DNA of 64,000 bases, from positions 95,626-159,625 of the forward strand of contig CAYGOF010000013.1 of the NCBI GenBank assembly GCA_964351395.1, read 5' to 3'. The DNA comes from Imperialibacter sp964351395 (GTDB taxonomy: Bacteria; Bacteroidota; Bacteroidia; Cytophagales; Cyclobacteriaceae). Position numbers and translations under genes: made by a program. Under the pieces are notes generated by a model. That model saw only the letters and a program-made list of their open reading frames with translations, was not told where the DNA came from and did no database searches. How positions within the stretch are numbered: the first letter of the stretch is position 1; every line of letters starts with the position of its first letter. This document shows positions 43,728-53,200 of this stretch, one piece after another.

Positions 43728-45302
43728 ATGCAGATCACAGGAAATAATCTTATCGGAAATAAAGCATCTGGAGCAAGCTCAATAACATTCAAAGGGCATG
43801 GCGGTAAAACTGGTATTTCTTTTCACGAATCCACCATTGCAGAAGTAGATGCGGCCGTCGAACTAGCCAATACCGCCTTTGGCACTTACGGTAAATCCTC
43901 CGATGTGGAGCGCGCAATATTTTTGGAGCGCATCGCACAGTTAATTGATGAAAACAAGCCGGAGCTTGTCGCTACTGCTATGACCGAATCCAGATTGCCG
44001 GAAGGCAGGCTCATGGGAGAAACAGGCCGCACGACAGGACAGCTCAAACTGTTCGCATCTCTACTCAGAGAAGGTTCCTGGGTCAATGCTATCATAGATA
44101 CTGCTATTCCAGACAGGCAACCATTACCCAAACCCGACGTGCGGCAAATGCAACGGCCCTTAGGCCCGGTAGCGGTGTTTGGCGCAAGCAACTTCCCCTT
44201 CGCCTTTTCTACAGCCGGCGGTGATACAGCTTCAGCACTAGCCGCAGGCTGCCCGGTCATTTGCAAAGCCCATCCCGGGCATCCAGCCACATCTGAATTG
44301 GTAGGTTCCTTGATCATACAAGCGGCCAGCGACACAGGAATGCCTGAAGGCGTCTTCTTGCTTGTTCAGGGTGAAGGCTACGAAACCAGCGTACACCTGG
44401 TTAGCCACCCGATGGTGAAGGCAGTAGGCTTTACCGGATCATTAGGTGGCGGTAAAGCGCTGTTTGATGCAGCAGTCAAAAGAAAAGAACCCATACCAGT
44501 TTACGCGGAAATGGGCAGTGTTAATCCAGTGTTTCTCCTTCCGGACATGCTAGGAAATCAGGCTGCCGAATTGGGACAAAAGCTTGCTGCCTCTAACCTA
44601 CTGGGAGCCGGACAGTTTTGCACCAACCCAGGAGTGATTGTTTCGATCAAAGGCAAAGACCAGGAGCAGTTTACTCTGGCTTTCAAAACAGCATTGGAAG
44701 CAGCTTCGGCAGAAAACATGCTCACCACAAAAGTGTTTGGAGGGTACTGCAGCAACCTGGGCAAAATGACCACCTTACCCGGTGTTACGCAACTCGTCGG
44801 CGAGTTATCAGCCGCTGAAGGCGTTGCCGCTGTTCCTCATATGTTTCAAGTGGAAGCAAGTACTTTCCTGGGCAATCCAGATCTGCAGGAAGAAGTATTT
44901 GGCCCTAGTTCTATGCATGTAATCGCAGACAATGAAGCGCAAATACTGGAAGTGGCCAATGCGTTGAAAGGCCAGCTTACTGCCAGCGTTTGGGGAACAG
45001 ACAAGGACTTTACAAGTCACAGGGAGCTGATTGCTATCCTGGAAGGAAAAGCAGGCAGGGTGATTTTCAATGCCCCTCCCACTGGGGTTGAAGTAACTCA
45101 TGCGATGGTTCACGGTGGACCCTACCCTGCTACTACCGACAGTAGGTCAACCTCAGTTGGTACGAACGCTATTTATCGCTTCACAAGGGCAGTTTGCTTT
45201 CAGGGATATACGCAGACACTATTACCTGAAGCCATTCAAAATGCCAATCCTTTATCGATCACCAGAAAGGTTAATGGGCAGTTAACTACTCAGCCGATAT
45301 GA
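43728..45302 (+). CDS. Alpha-ketoglutarate semialdehyde (2,5-dioxovalerate) dehydrogenase
   Basis: This 524-residue NAD(P)-dependent aldehyde dehydrogenase belongs to the group that oxidises 2,5-dioxopentanoate to 2-oxoglutarate. The family blocks are ESRLPEGRLMGETGRT, VFGASNFPFAFSTAGGDTASALAAGCP, VKAVGFTGSLGGGKALFDAA, YAEMGSVNPVF, the catalytic Cys in GQFCTNPG and a late VFGPSSM. The typical KGSADH signature (GDTASALAAGCPVI) distinguishes it from general ALDHs. The following lipoprotein gene overlaps it by 4 bases and the FAH-family dehydratase comes next, so the product likely closes a pentose or sugar-acid pathway to 2-oxoglutarate. Confidence 0.93.
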   Translation: MQITGNNLIGNKASGASSITFKGHGGKTGISFHESTIAEVDAAVELANTAFGTYGKSSDVERAIFLERIAQLIDENKPELVATAMTESRLPEGRLMGETGRTTGQLKLFASLLREGSWVNAIIDTAIPDRQPLPKPDVRQMQRPLGPVAVFGASNFPFAFSTAGGDTASALAAGCPVICKAHPGHPATSELVGSLIIQAASDTGMPEGVFLLVQGEGYETSVHLVSHPMVKAVGFTGSLGGGKALFDAAVKRKEPIPVYAEMGSVNPVFLLPDMLGNQAAELGQKLAASNLLGAGQFCTNPGVIVSIKGKDQEQFTLAFKTALEAASAENMLTTKVFGGYCSNLGKMTTLPGVTQLVGELSAAEGVAAVPHMFQVEASTFLGNPDLQEEVFGPSSMHVIADNEAQILEVANALKGQLTASVWGTDKDFTSHRELIAILEGKAGRVIFNAPPTGVEVTHAMVHGGPYPATTDSRSTSVGTNAIYRFTRAVCFQGYTQTLLPEAIQNANPLSITRKVNGQLTTQPI

Positions 45303-46522
45303 AGCAAGTAGCGTTTTCACTCTTTGCCTTGACGATACTCATAGGCTGTGGAGGCGTAACTGAAACGAATCAGCAGCACAGAGAAATGGAAGCAGGTACC
45401 TATGGCTACGATTCAGCCTTTTTGAAAGAACATACACATAAAGTTCTTGAGTTGAAATCGGAGGACGGAGCAGCAAGGGTATTGCTTTCGGCGGATTATC
45501 AGGGCAGGGTGATGACAAGCACTGCTTCAGGGGCTGGCGGCAATAGTTTTGGGTGGTTGAACTATGAGCTAATTGCCTCAAAGGAATGGAAGCCTCAGTT
45601 CAACCCGGTAGGTGGCGAAGAACGGTTTTGGCTTGGCCCCGAAGGGGGACAATTCTCCATCTACTTTGATCAAGGGACATCATTTGATATCGAAAACTGG
45701 CAAGTACCTGGGATCATCGACACAATCGCCTATTCTATAGTGACCGCCAATGAAAGCGAAGCGGTTTTTAGTGCCTCAGCAAAACTAACGAACTACAGTG
45801 GTTCCGGTTTTGATCTTGACATAAGGCGAAGCATCAGGATGCTTTCGGGCGATGATCTATCAGTAAGTCTGGGTACAGGATGGAGCAATGAGCTAAAATG
45901 GGTGGCATACGAAAGCATCAATAGCATCACTAATGCAGGTAACGAAAAGTGGTCAAAAGAAAAAGGCTTACTATCCATTTGGCTGCTCGGAATGTTCAGC
46001 CCTTCTCCAGAAACAACGGTCATTATTCCATTTAAGCCCATAGAAGGGGCAAAAGAATATATTACCAGCAACTATTTTGGAGAAATACCTGACGAAAGAC
46101 TTGTTGTGACCGATAGTGTTGTTTATTTTCAATGCGACGGACAATTCAGAAGCAAGCTGGGTCTGTCTCCCATCATCGCCAAGTCACTTGCTGCTAGTTT
46201 CGACTTTAAGAAGAATATTCTCACTGTTATCAAGTTCCCTGTCATGAACGATGGCTACTATGTGAATGCTAAATGGGAAATGCAGGAAAACCCTTATCAG
46301 GGAGACGTGGTCAATTCGTATAATGATGGACCACTTAGCGACGGCAGTCAGCTTGGCCCCTTCTACGAAATTGAATCATCTTCCCCTGCGCAAGCGTTGG
46401 CACCTGGCGAAAGTCAAGTATATAGGCAGATAACCTGCCATTTTGAGGGCGAATTTGCCAAGCTCAATGAATTGGCTAAAACATTATTAGGCGTAAACCT
46501 TGCCGAACTACCTAAGCAATAA
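45299..46522 (+). CDS. DUF6786-like predicted lipoprotein
   Basis: The 407-residue product overlaps the preceding gene by ATGA and has a lipoprotein signal (FALTILIGCGG). The remainder is rich in beta strands and has LLSADYQGRVMTSTA, FGWLNYELIA, FNPVGGEERFWLGPEGGQFSI, and a late YVNAKWEMQENPY. The pattern fits DUF6786-family proteins, which probably have a galactose-mutarotase-like beta-sandwich fold. A role in binding or epimerising a sugar in the same pathway is inferred from its place between a dehydrogenase and a dehydratase. There is no firm reaction. Confidence 0.8.
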   Translation: MKQVAFSLFALTILIGCGGVTETNQQHREMEAGTYGYDSAFLKEHTHKVLELKSEDGAARVLLSADYQGRVMTSTASGAGGNSFGWLNYELIASKEWKPQFNPVGGEERFWLGPEGGQFSIYFDQGTSFDIENWQVPGIIDTIAYSIVTANESEAVFSASAKLTNYSGSGFDLDIRRSIRMLSGDDLSVSLGTGWSNELKWVAYESINSITNAGNEKWSKEKGLLSIWLLGMFSPSPETTVIIPFKPIEGAKEYITSNYFGEIPDERLVVTDSVVYFQCDGQFRSKLGLSPIIAKSLAASFDFKKNILTVIKFPVMNDGYYVNAKWEMQENPYQGDVVNSYNDGPLSDGSQLGPFYEIESSSPAQALAPGESQVYRQITCHFEGEFAKLNELAKTLLGVNLAELPKQ

Positions 46523-46531
46523 AACGACATC

Positions 46532-47377
46532 ATGAAACTTTACAAAACCTCCAACCGCATCATCATCGAAACCGAAGGCAATTCTTTTCAGGTACATGAA
46601 AGCTGGGACCACCTGGTGAATCATAGCCATTTGCACGATCATTTATTAAAACTAATAAAGTCAGCGAAGCCTCTGGACCCGATAATGAAGCAAGATTGGT
46701 TGAAACACGGCCTTCAAGCGCCTATTGGTACGCAGGAGGTTTGGGCATCAGGCGTTACCTATCTTCGAAGTCGTGATGCAAGGATGGAAGAAAGTAAAAC
46801 CGGTGGCGGATCTGATTTTTATCAAAAAGTGTATGAAGCCGACCGGCCAGAGCTTTTTTTTAAGTCACTGGCTCATAGAGTAGTTGGGCACGGTGGGGAA
46901 GTGTATATCCGAAAGGATTCTACCTGGAACGTACCGGAACCTGAACTTACTTTATTCATCAATTCCAAAGGAGAGATACAGGGTTACACAGCTGGAAATG
47001 ATATGAGCAGCCGCAGTATAGAGGGTGAGAACCCACTCTATTTGCCGCAGGCGAAGTCGTACGAAAAAAGCTGCGCACTAGGGCCATGTCTTTTTGTTCC
47101 AGAGCACCCAATTTCTATGGATACCAACATCGTTCTATCTATCGAACGAGAAGGCAAAGAGGTTTTTCATGAGGAGATACAGCTCAACAGGATGAAGCGC
47201 ACGTTTGACGATTTGGTAAGCTACCTTTACAGGGCCTGTCACTTTGGGCATGGCGCCTATCTAATGACAGGCACCGGCATCATTCCGCCAAATGATTTTA
47301 CTCTTTCACCAGGCGACCGGGTAAGCATCAGCATTGATAATATTGGTACATTGGAAAATGTGGTGGGCGTAATTTGA
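46532..47377 (+). CDS. FAH-family 2-keto-3-deoxy-sugar-acid dehydratase
   Basis: A 281-residue FAH-superfamily enzyme. The blocks QEVWASGVTYLRSRDARMEES, PEPELTLFIN (metal-binding Glu-x-Glu), YTAGNDMSSRSIEGENPLYLPQAKSYE and TGTGIIPP match the 2-keto-3-deoxy-D-arabinonate/xylonate dehydratases (KdaD, XylX) rather than fumarylacetoacetases. Those enzymes convert a 2-keto-3-deoxy-pentonate to 2,5-dioxopentanoate, precisely the substrate of the dehydrogenase encoded upstream. A strong terminator follows. Substrate identity (arabinonate, xylonate or another) is not fixed by sequence. Confidence 0.92.
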   Translation: MKLYKTSNRIIIETEGNSFQVHESWDHLVNHSHLHDHLLKLIKSAKPLDPIMKQDWLKHGLQAPIGTQEVWASGVTYLRSRDARMEESKTGGGSDFYQKVYEADRPELFFKSLAHRVVGHGGEVYIRKDSTWNVPEPELTLFINSKGEIQGYTAGNDMSSRSIEGENPLYLPQAKSYEKSCALGPCLFVPEHPISMDTNIVLSIEREGKEVFHEEIQLNRMKRTFDDLVSYLYRACHFGHGAYLMTGTGIIPPNDFTLSPGDRVSISIDNIGTLENVVGVI

Positions 47378-47408
47378 AAGCAAACGGAATATCGTCTTGA
47401 AGATAAAG

Positions 47409-47455
47409 AGCAGTAAATAGTCAGGGATAAGAACCATTTACTGCTTATTTTTTCT
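47409..47455 (+). terminator. Rho-independent terminator after the FAH-family gene
   Basis: AGCAGTAAAT (47409-47418) pairs with ATTTACTGCT (47436-47445), followed by TATTTTTTC. It ends the three-gene unit and converges with the ArfB gene. Confidence 0.88.
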
Positions 47456-47460
47456 CTCTT

Positions 47461-47871
47461 TTACTCCCTCCGCCATTTCTTTTTCTCGCTTAGTCTCTTC
47501 TTTGCGTCAATGCGTCGCTGCACCGCAGCTTTGCCAGGCTTTGTGGCTTTTCGCGGCTTCTTTCTGGCAAAAGCACCGACAAGCAAGGCACGTAGTTTGC
47601 TTACTACTTCTTCTTTGTTCTTTAGCTGAGAGCGACTTTCGTGGGAGCTAAGAATGATCTCACCTTCTTTGGTTAGTTTGTTAGCCCATTTCAACAGCAA
47701 CAATGCTTTTTGCTCTTCGCTTATTAACTCAGAATCTTGCACATTCCACCGCAAGGTCACTTTTGTGCTGACCTTATTTACGTGCTGCCCACCGGGGCCA
47801 CCTCCTGTCGTTGCCGTAAAAGTAATTTCAGGGAGCAAAAGTGTCGTCGAAGGTGCAGAAACCTGGCTCAT
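47461..47871 (-). CDS. arfB: Peptidyl-tRNA hydrolase ArfB (ribosome rescue)
   Basis: From ATG 47871 the product is 136 residues. It contains the GGQ loop (GGPGGQHVNKVSTKVTLRW) of class I release factors and the basic C-terminal tail (ARKKPRKATKPGKAAVQRRIDAKKRLSEKKK) that enters the mRNA channel of stalled ribosomes. It therefore hydrolyses peptidyl-tRNA on ribosomes stuck without a stop codon. The longer ORF start at 47916 would overlap the DUF1080 gene and add a non-family leader, so 47871 is chosen. It lies 7 bases after the DUF1080 stop. Confidence 0.95.
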   Translation of the reverse strand: MSQVSAPSTTLLLPEITFTATTGGGPGGQHVNKVSTKVTLRWNVQDSELISEEQKALLLLKWANKLTKEGEIILSSHESRSQLKNKEEVVSKLRALLVGAFARKKPRKATKPGKAAVQRRIDAKKRLSEKKKWRRE

Positions 47872-47878
47872 AACCTGT

Positions 47879-48568
47879 CTATTCGCTAAGCTTTTCAATG
47901 GGTTGAAGCACCACACTTCTAAACTCTACTTCCGAACCTTCTGCCTGCAAAGCAATTTGCCCCTCGCTAGCCGTACAGTCAAAACCGTAATTCACCAGGT
48001 CGTCATTTACCCAAACTTTGATTTCTCTTCCAAAGCACTCGACAACCATTTTGTTCCACTCGCCCACCGGCTTTTCTGAGCCATCAGTTAAGTTAAGGAT
48101 ACGACGCAGCATCCCCTCTGAAGTGCCCCACTGTGCAGGGTCTCCTCTCCTTTCTTCCATGTTTTCTACCTTAATATCCTCGCGGATACACCAGAAGTCG
48201 CCCGCATTTTCGTGCATCAGCTGCGCTTCGATGGATTTGGGAAACATCTCGTAAAGTAACCTGGGGGTAGACGCATGGAGAATCACACCGCAGTTGCCTG
48301 GTTCAGCGGCGAACCGGTACTGCACTTCCAGTCTATAATTGGAGTAAATTTTGTCGGTGATAATATGCCCTTGTGGCGCTGCCAGGCTTACAAGCATCCC
48401 ATTCCTGATAATGAAAGGGCTTGGTACCGTATCGTTGTCGTCCATGTCGGGCACATCAATATGCCAACCAGAAAAATCCTTTCCGTTAAAAAGGCTGACT
48501 GGCGCTGATTCTTTCTCGGAACAAGCCAATATGGAGACAAGGGCGAACGGAAGGAGAAGTTTTTTCAT
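47879..48568 (-). CDS. DUF1080 (3-keto-disaccharide hydrolase-like) lipoprotein
   Basis: A 229-residue lipoprotein (signal ending LACSEK). The DUF1080 domain covers the rest: SLFNGKDFSGWHI near the start, LEVQYRFAAEPGNCGVILHA, EAQLMHENAGDFWCI, and GEWNKMVVECFGREIKVWVND. This concanavalin-like fold is known from 3-keto-disaccharide hydrolases and from many secreted Bacteroidota and Planctomycetes proteins that bind or cleave oxidised glycans. ArfB is encoded 7 bases downstream, an unusual pairing with no clear functional link. Confidence 0.92.
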   Translation of the reverse strand: MKKLLLPFALVSILACSEKESAPVSLFNGKDFSGWHIDVPDMDDNDTVPSPFIIRNGMLVSLAAPQGHIITDKIYSNYRLEVQYRFAAEPGNCGVILHASTPRLLYEMFPKSIEAQLMHENAGDFWCIREDIKVENMEERRGDPAQWGTSEGMLRRILNLTDGSEKPVGEWNKMVVECFGREIKVWVNDDLVNYGFDCTASEGQIALQAEGSEVEFRSVVLQPIEKLSE

Positions 48569-48650
48569 GGAGGCATTTTAATTCAAAATAGGTCGATTTT
48601 TCCCACAATTAAAAGCCAAACAATCCAACCTTGGCCTGCGCACAATAAAA

Positions 48651-48676
48651 AAAGCAGGGCTATAAAGCTCTGCTTT
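48651..48676 (-). terminator. Terminator of the HPF gene
   Basis: On the minus strand AAAGCAGAGC and GCCCTGCTTT form a 10-pair stem with one G-U pair and a 6-base loop, followed by TTTTTTTATTG. It lies about 30 bases past the HPF stop. Confidence 0.88.
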
Positions 48677-48706
48677 CCTATTGAATAGCAGCTATTAAAA
48701 CCTTAA

Positions 48707-48994
48707 TCAGGCATCTTTCCAGCGTTTTAATTGATGCTTAAGAGCATCTGTAGTCATCACCACTGCTTGTTCAAACGTGTCACTATGCTTAGAGGCAAAC
48801 AAATCGTTACCAGGCATTAACAACTTAATCTCACACACTTTATTTTCTTTGTTGTCAAATTTGTCAAGCTTCAGAAAGACATGTCCCTCGATGATTCTGT
48901 CGCTGATGGTTTCAAGTTTGTCAATAGTTTCCTGAACAAAACTTGTTAAGGATTCTTTTGCATTCAGGTTTGGGGTTTCAATGGTAAGTTTCAT
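48707..48994 (-). CDS. hpf: Ribosome hibernation-promoting factor (short HPF/RaiA)
   Basis: A 95-residue HPF/YfiA-type protein. It shows LTSFVQETIDKLETISDRI, VFLKLDKFDNKENKVCEIKLLMPGNDLFA, and TFEQAVVMTTDALKHQLKRWK, the beta-alpha-beta-beta-beta-alpha layout. The short form lacks the C-terminal dimerisation domain. It binds the 30S decoding region in stationary phase or stress. The gene is divergent from the flavodoxin-like gene, sharing a 350-base upstream region with several inverted repeats. Confidence 0.95.
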   Translation of the reverse strand: MKLTIETPNLNAKESLTSFVQETIDKLETISDRIIEGHVFLKLDKFDNKENKVCEIKLLMPGNDLFASKHSDTFEQAVVMTTDALKHQLKRWKDA

Positions 48995-49343
48995 GATCTC
49001 GGATGTTTAATTTCTATTTTTCGGCCCCTTCTTTGTGCCTTTCTTGTGTCAATGTATCAGGGTAAATACTTTCCTCTCATGATCTCTGCGTCATGGATAG
49101 ATGATAATTGTCAATTACCGAACAATCCCACAATCTAACTAACTTTTAACTGTTTCATTAGGCGACTTAATCGAATAAAACCAAACTCATATCCGCAACC
49201 TGACGGTGGTCAGTTTTTTTTAGAAGAGTAAGAATTATCTTAATACAAGCATCTAGAGATGCATCTCGTGACCAGAGGAAGGTCACTTTTACCAAAGTAA
49301 ATGCCCTTATAGTCAGATATCACTCACTTTAAACCATCAGGAG
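48995..49343. promoter_or_regulatory. 349-base HPF/flavodoxin divergent region with three inverted repeats
   Basis: Three inverted repeats occur in a row before the flavodoxin-like gene: GCATCT-AG-AGATGC (49249-49262), GTGACC...GGTCAC (49268-49286, followed by TTTT) and TTTAC-CAAA-GTAAA (49288-49301). The middle one resembles a short attenuator hairpin. They may be operators or leader hairpins for stress control; no known motif fits exactly. Confidence 0.4.
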
Positions 49344-49886
49344 ATGAAAACGCTAATAGCTTACTACTCGCTGACAAGCAACAACGAGTTACTGGCCAAA
49401 TACCTACAAAAGAAGCTGAACTGTGATCTTCTTAAAATCCAGGAAATCAATAGCCGTAACGAATTCACTATACTCACAGACATACTCTTCCATAGGCACC
49501 CAGACATAGAGCCTTGCAACATGCCGGTCGAACAATACGATCATGTCATTCTTATCAGCACACTATGGGGCCCTAATGTTGCGTCTCCAATGAAAACATT
49601 CTTATTGCAACAGAAAGAAAACATCAAAAGCTATTCATTTATCAATATTTGCGGAGAATTAGAAGCACAGAGGGCGGTAACAGCCCGTCAGTTATCTGAA
49701 ATTCTTGGATTTAAGCCAGAAATCGTCATGGAACTTCATATTAAAGACCTATTTCCTGAAGGTGAGACCGAGGAAGATAAATATGCCTCAGGCTATACAT
49801 TACGCCCACATGAGTTGAATGCCTTCGATCCGAAAATCATCTATTACCTGAAATTTATCAGGGCAGGCATTCCAGTTGCATGCTAG
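49344..49886 (+). CDS. Flavodoxin-like protein
   Basis: The 180-residue protein starts TLIAYYSLTSNNELLAKYLQKKL, the first strand and phosphate-loop region of a flavodoxin fold, although the loop (SLTSNN) is not the classical TGxT. It continues with DHVILISTLWGPNVASPMKTFLLQQ, where the FMN-contact loop would lie. It may carry FMN and act as an electron carrier or quinone-type reductase. An ATG at 49344 follows an AGGAG ribosome-binding site. It is terminated by a hairpin at 49930. Confidence 0.85.
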   Translation: MKTLIAYYSLTSNNELLAKYLQKKLNCDLLKIQEINSRNEFTILTDILFHRHPDIEPCNMPVEQYDHVILISTLWGPNVASPMKTFLLQQKENIKSYSFINICGELEAQRAVTARQLSEILGFKPEIVMELHIKDLFPEGETEEDKYASGYTLRPHELNAFDPKIIYYLKFIRAGIPVAC

Positions 49887-50208
49887 GCGTTTTGTGTGAA
49901 ACAAAGAGGCATATTTTGGCCAATGAACAGACCTGTCACTCTGTAAAAAAAAACAGTTTGACGGGTCATTTTTGGTGTTTAAATCCGTTCCGTTAGCCTT
50001 AAACTCGTTTGCTAATGTGTGAAGCGCTGAGCGCACTGATCATCAGCATCGCCCCATCGCTTAAAAACGTTTCCCAGCCCCTCCTGTAATTTGGCTGCAA
50101 TTAGTGTAACGAAAAGTAAGGCACTTTGCTAAATTCCTTTAAATTAGCCGGAGGTACTCCTGTTGAGTATTTGAGCTTTTTTTTATTGCCTACTTATACA
50201 CCGAAACT
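49887..50208. other. 322-base intergenic region
   Basis: Besides the terminator at 49930, this region has no convincing gene. A minus-strand open stretch (49999-50088) reads WETFLSDGAMLMISALSA, faintly like the end of a P1B-type ATPase, but it is too short to call. The promoter of the large operon at 50209 must be here; AGGTACTCC and a T-run precede the ATG. Confidence 0.45.
49930..49967 (+). terminator. Terminator after the flavodoxin-like gene
   Basis: GACCTGTCA (49930-49938) pairs with TGACGGGTC (49959-49967) with one G-U pair; an inner CTGT/ACAG and a poly-A loop lie between. ATTTTT follows. Confidence 0.75.
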
Positions 50209-53200
50209 ATGAGCGACAAGCCAGCGACAGCCTGCTTTAAAGCTGTCATTGCACCTTTATTCTTATTTGTCTTGTTTAGCTTTGGCTGCCAGCCTGACAA
50301 ACCCTACCTGAAAATATCGAAAGGAGTTCACATTAGCTTAATTGGCAACAATTTGTGCTCAAGGATGATGAACTATGGGTATTTTGAAACAGAAATGCAG
50401 TTACGCTACCCGGAGAGTGAGCTGTATATCAGAAATATGTGTGATGGCGGAGACACTCCCGGCTTCAGGCCACACTCGGGAAGGGTATCTCCCTGGGCAT
50501 TTCCAGGGGCTGAAAAATTTCAAACCGACCTGGCACAAAACTCGGGTAGTGAAGGACATTTTGAAACGCCGGATGAGTGGCTGAGTCGCCACAAAACGGA
50601 TATTATTATTGCTTGTTTCGGTTTTTCTGAATCGTATGCCGGTCCGGAGGGTGTCGATAACTTCAAAGCCGAGCTTGCTGCCTTCATAGAGCACACTCTC
50701 AGCCAAAAATACAATGATTCGATCCCACCGCAGCTGGCATTGGTATCCCCGATCGCTTTTCAAGACCTGTCAGACCAGTTTGACCTGCCAAATGGTGAAA
50801 AAGAAAACAGAAACCTGAGTTTGTATGCCAACGCCATCAAAGAAGTAGCACTCAATTACCAGGTACTCTTCGTAGATGCCTTTGGCCCGAGCAACCAATG
50901 GTTTGCCAGCGAGCAACTGACAATTGACGGGCTCCAGCTCAACGATGAGGGCTATCAGAAGTTTTCGAAGCTATTGGCCGACGAGACATTCGGTAGAAAA
51001 AGCATAGAAAAAGAAGCACTCAGAGCTTCTGTGAAAGAAGCTGTGCTCGAAAAAAATTGGTTTTGGCATAACGATTATAAAATACCCAACGGGGTCCATG
51101 TATTTGGTCGACGATACAGGCCTTTTGGCAACGAAAACTACCCGGAAGAACTGATCAAAGTGCGGCAAATGACAGCCATCAGGGATACCCTGATCTGGAA
51201 AACCCTTGCTGGTGAAAACTATGACCTTGCCGTGGCCGATGCTAACACACAAAAGCTTTCTCCTATCGAAACTAATTATAAGCTTGAAGACCAGGTAAAA
51301 TACATTTATGGCGAAGAAGCGATGAGTCATTTTACAATGGCTCCTGGCTACAAGATTGAGCTATTTGCTTCGGAAGAAGACTTTCCTGAGTTGGCCAATC
51401 CCTCCCAGATTTCATTTGACAACAAAGGACGATTGTGGGTGGCAGTGATGCCAACCTACCCGCACTACAGGCCTGGAGATGCGCGACCCGATGATAAGCT
51501 GATCATTCTTGAAGATACGGACGGAGATTTTAAGGCCGACAAACTCACCGTCTTTGCTGACAAGCTTCATATACCTGCAGGCTTCGAATTTGCACCGGAG
51601 GGTGTTTATATTTCGCAAGGCACCAATCTAAAATTATATACAGACACCGATGGTGATGATAAAGCAGATAAGTCGGAAATTATCCTGAGTGGATTCGACG
51701 ACCATGACACTCACCATGTTATAAGTGCCTTCAGTGCAGACCCCTCTGGAGCCATTTATATGGGCGAAGGGGTATTTCTCCATACCAACGTGGAAACGCC
51801 ATATGGAACTGTGCGAGCGACCAACGGTGGTTTCTATAGGTATAACATGCAAAGGAAACGCCTCGAGAGAACAGCCCAGCTTTCCATTCCGAACCCATGG
51901 GGCATTGCCTTTGATGAATGGGGGCAGAATTTCTTTGCTCATACTTCAGGACCGGATGTGAATTGGATGATGCCTGGCAGCATTAAATCAAAATATGGCC
52001 TCGCCAATCCGGCTTCAAAAAATTTAATTGAAGATAAGCATAGGGTACGGCCTACGTCCGGTCTGGAATTTGTCTACAGCAGCCACTTTCCTGACGAAGT
52101 ACAAGGCGATATGCTCATCAATAACACCATCGGATTCCTTGGCACCAAAATGCACCAGGTGCTAGACGACGGAACTGGCTTTAAAACAAAACACAGGCTT
52201 GACCTGGTTGTCAGCGATGATCCTAACTTCCGTCCTGTCGACATGGAATTTGCGCCAGATGGTTCCCTTTACCTGGCCGACTGGCACAATGTGTTGGTAG
52301 GCCATATGCAGCACAATGCCCGCGATCCTTTGCGCGACCATGTGCATGGTAAGATCTACCGTATCACCTACCCTTCCCGTCCTTTGGTAACGCCGGCAAA
52401 AGTAGATGGTGCTAGTATAGAAGAACTACTCGAGAACCTGAAACTACCTGAATACAGGACCCGCTACCGCAGTCGCCGGGAGCTCAGAGGAACGAACACC
52501 GAAGAAGTACTGACTGCTTTGAAAAGCTGGACAGAATCACTCAACAATAGTGATCCCAACTATGAACGCTACCTGTTGGAAGGTCTTTGGGTGTCATGGG
52601 GAATGAATGCCATCGATGCTAAACTACTCAGAACCCTTCTCAATGCGGAAGACTATAAAGTAAGAACTGCGGCAGTTAGGGTGCTACGGTATACAGGTCA
52701 TCAACTTGCTGAACAGGCAGGCTTATTAAAAGCTGCTGCGGGCGACGACAACAGCCGGGTACGCCTGGAAGCCATGGTAGCGGCCTCCTGGTTGGATGAC
52801 GACGCTGCCAAAGAGATACTCGCTGTGGTAAAAGAAAAGCCGCTCGACGAATGGATGAGCAAGCAGTACCAGGCCATTTTAGATCATATGGAGCCTTATA
52901 AGGCCAAAGAAACGGGTAACGAGCTACTACCGCCAATGTTATCAAAGGAGGAACAGCAACTTTTTCTGCAAGGAAAAGAAATATATTCGAAAGATGGCTA
53001 TTGCAATACCTGCCACCAACCAGATGGAAAAGGACTGGAGGCCGCAGGTTTCCCGCCTCTGTCAGGAAACGAATGGGTACAAGGCAGTGAAGAACGCCTG
53101 ATCAAAATCACACTGAAAGGCTTGTATGGCCCGATCACCGTTGCTGGTAAAGACTACCCAGGGCAAGTACCGATGACGCCTTTTGGTGGATTGCTTAACG

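Noticed and set aside
49999..50088. C-terminal remnant of a heavy-metal P1B ATPase on the minus strand
   Set aside because: Only about 28 residues with a loose LSDGA-type similarity and a gap needed; chance is too likely.
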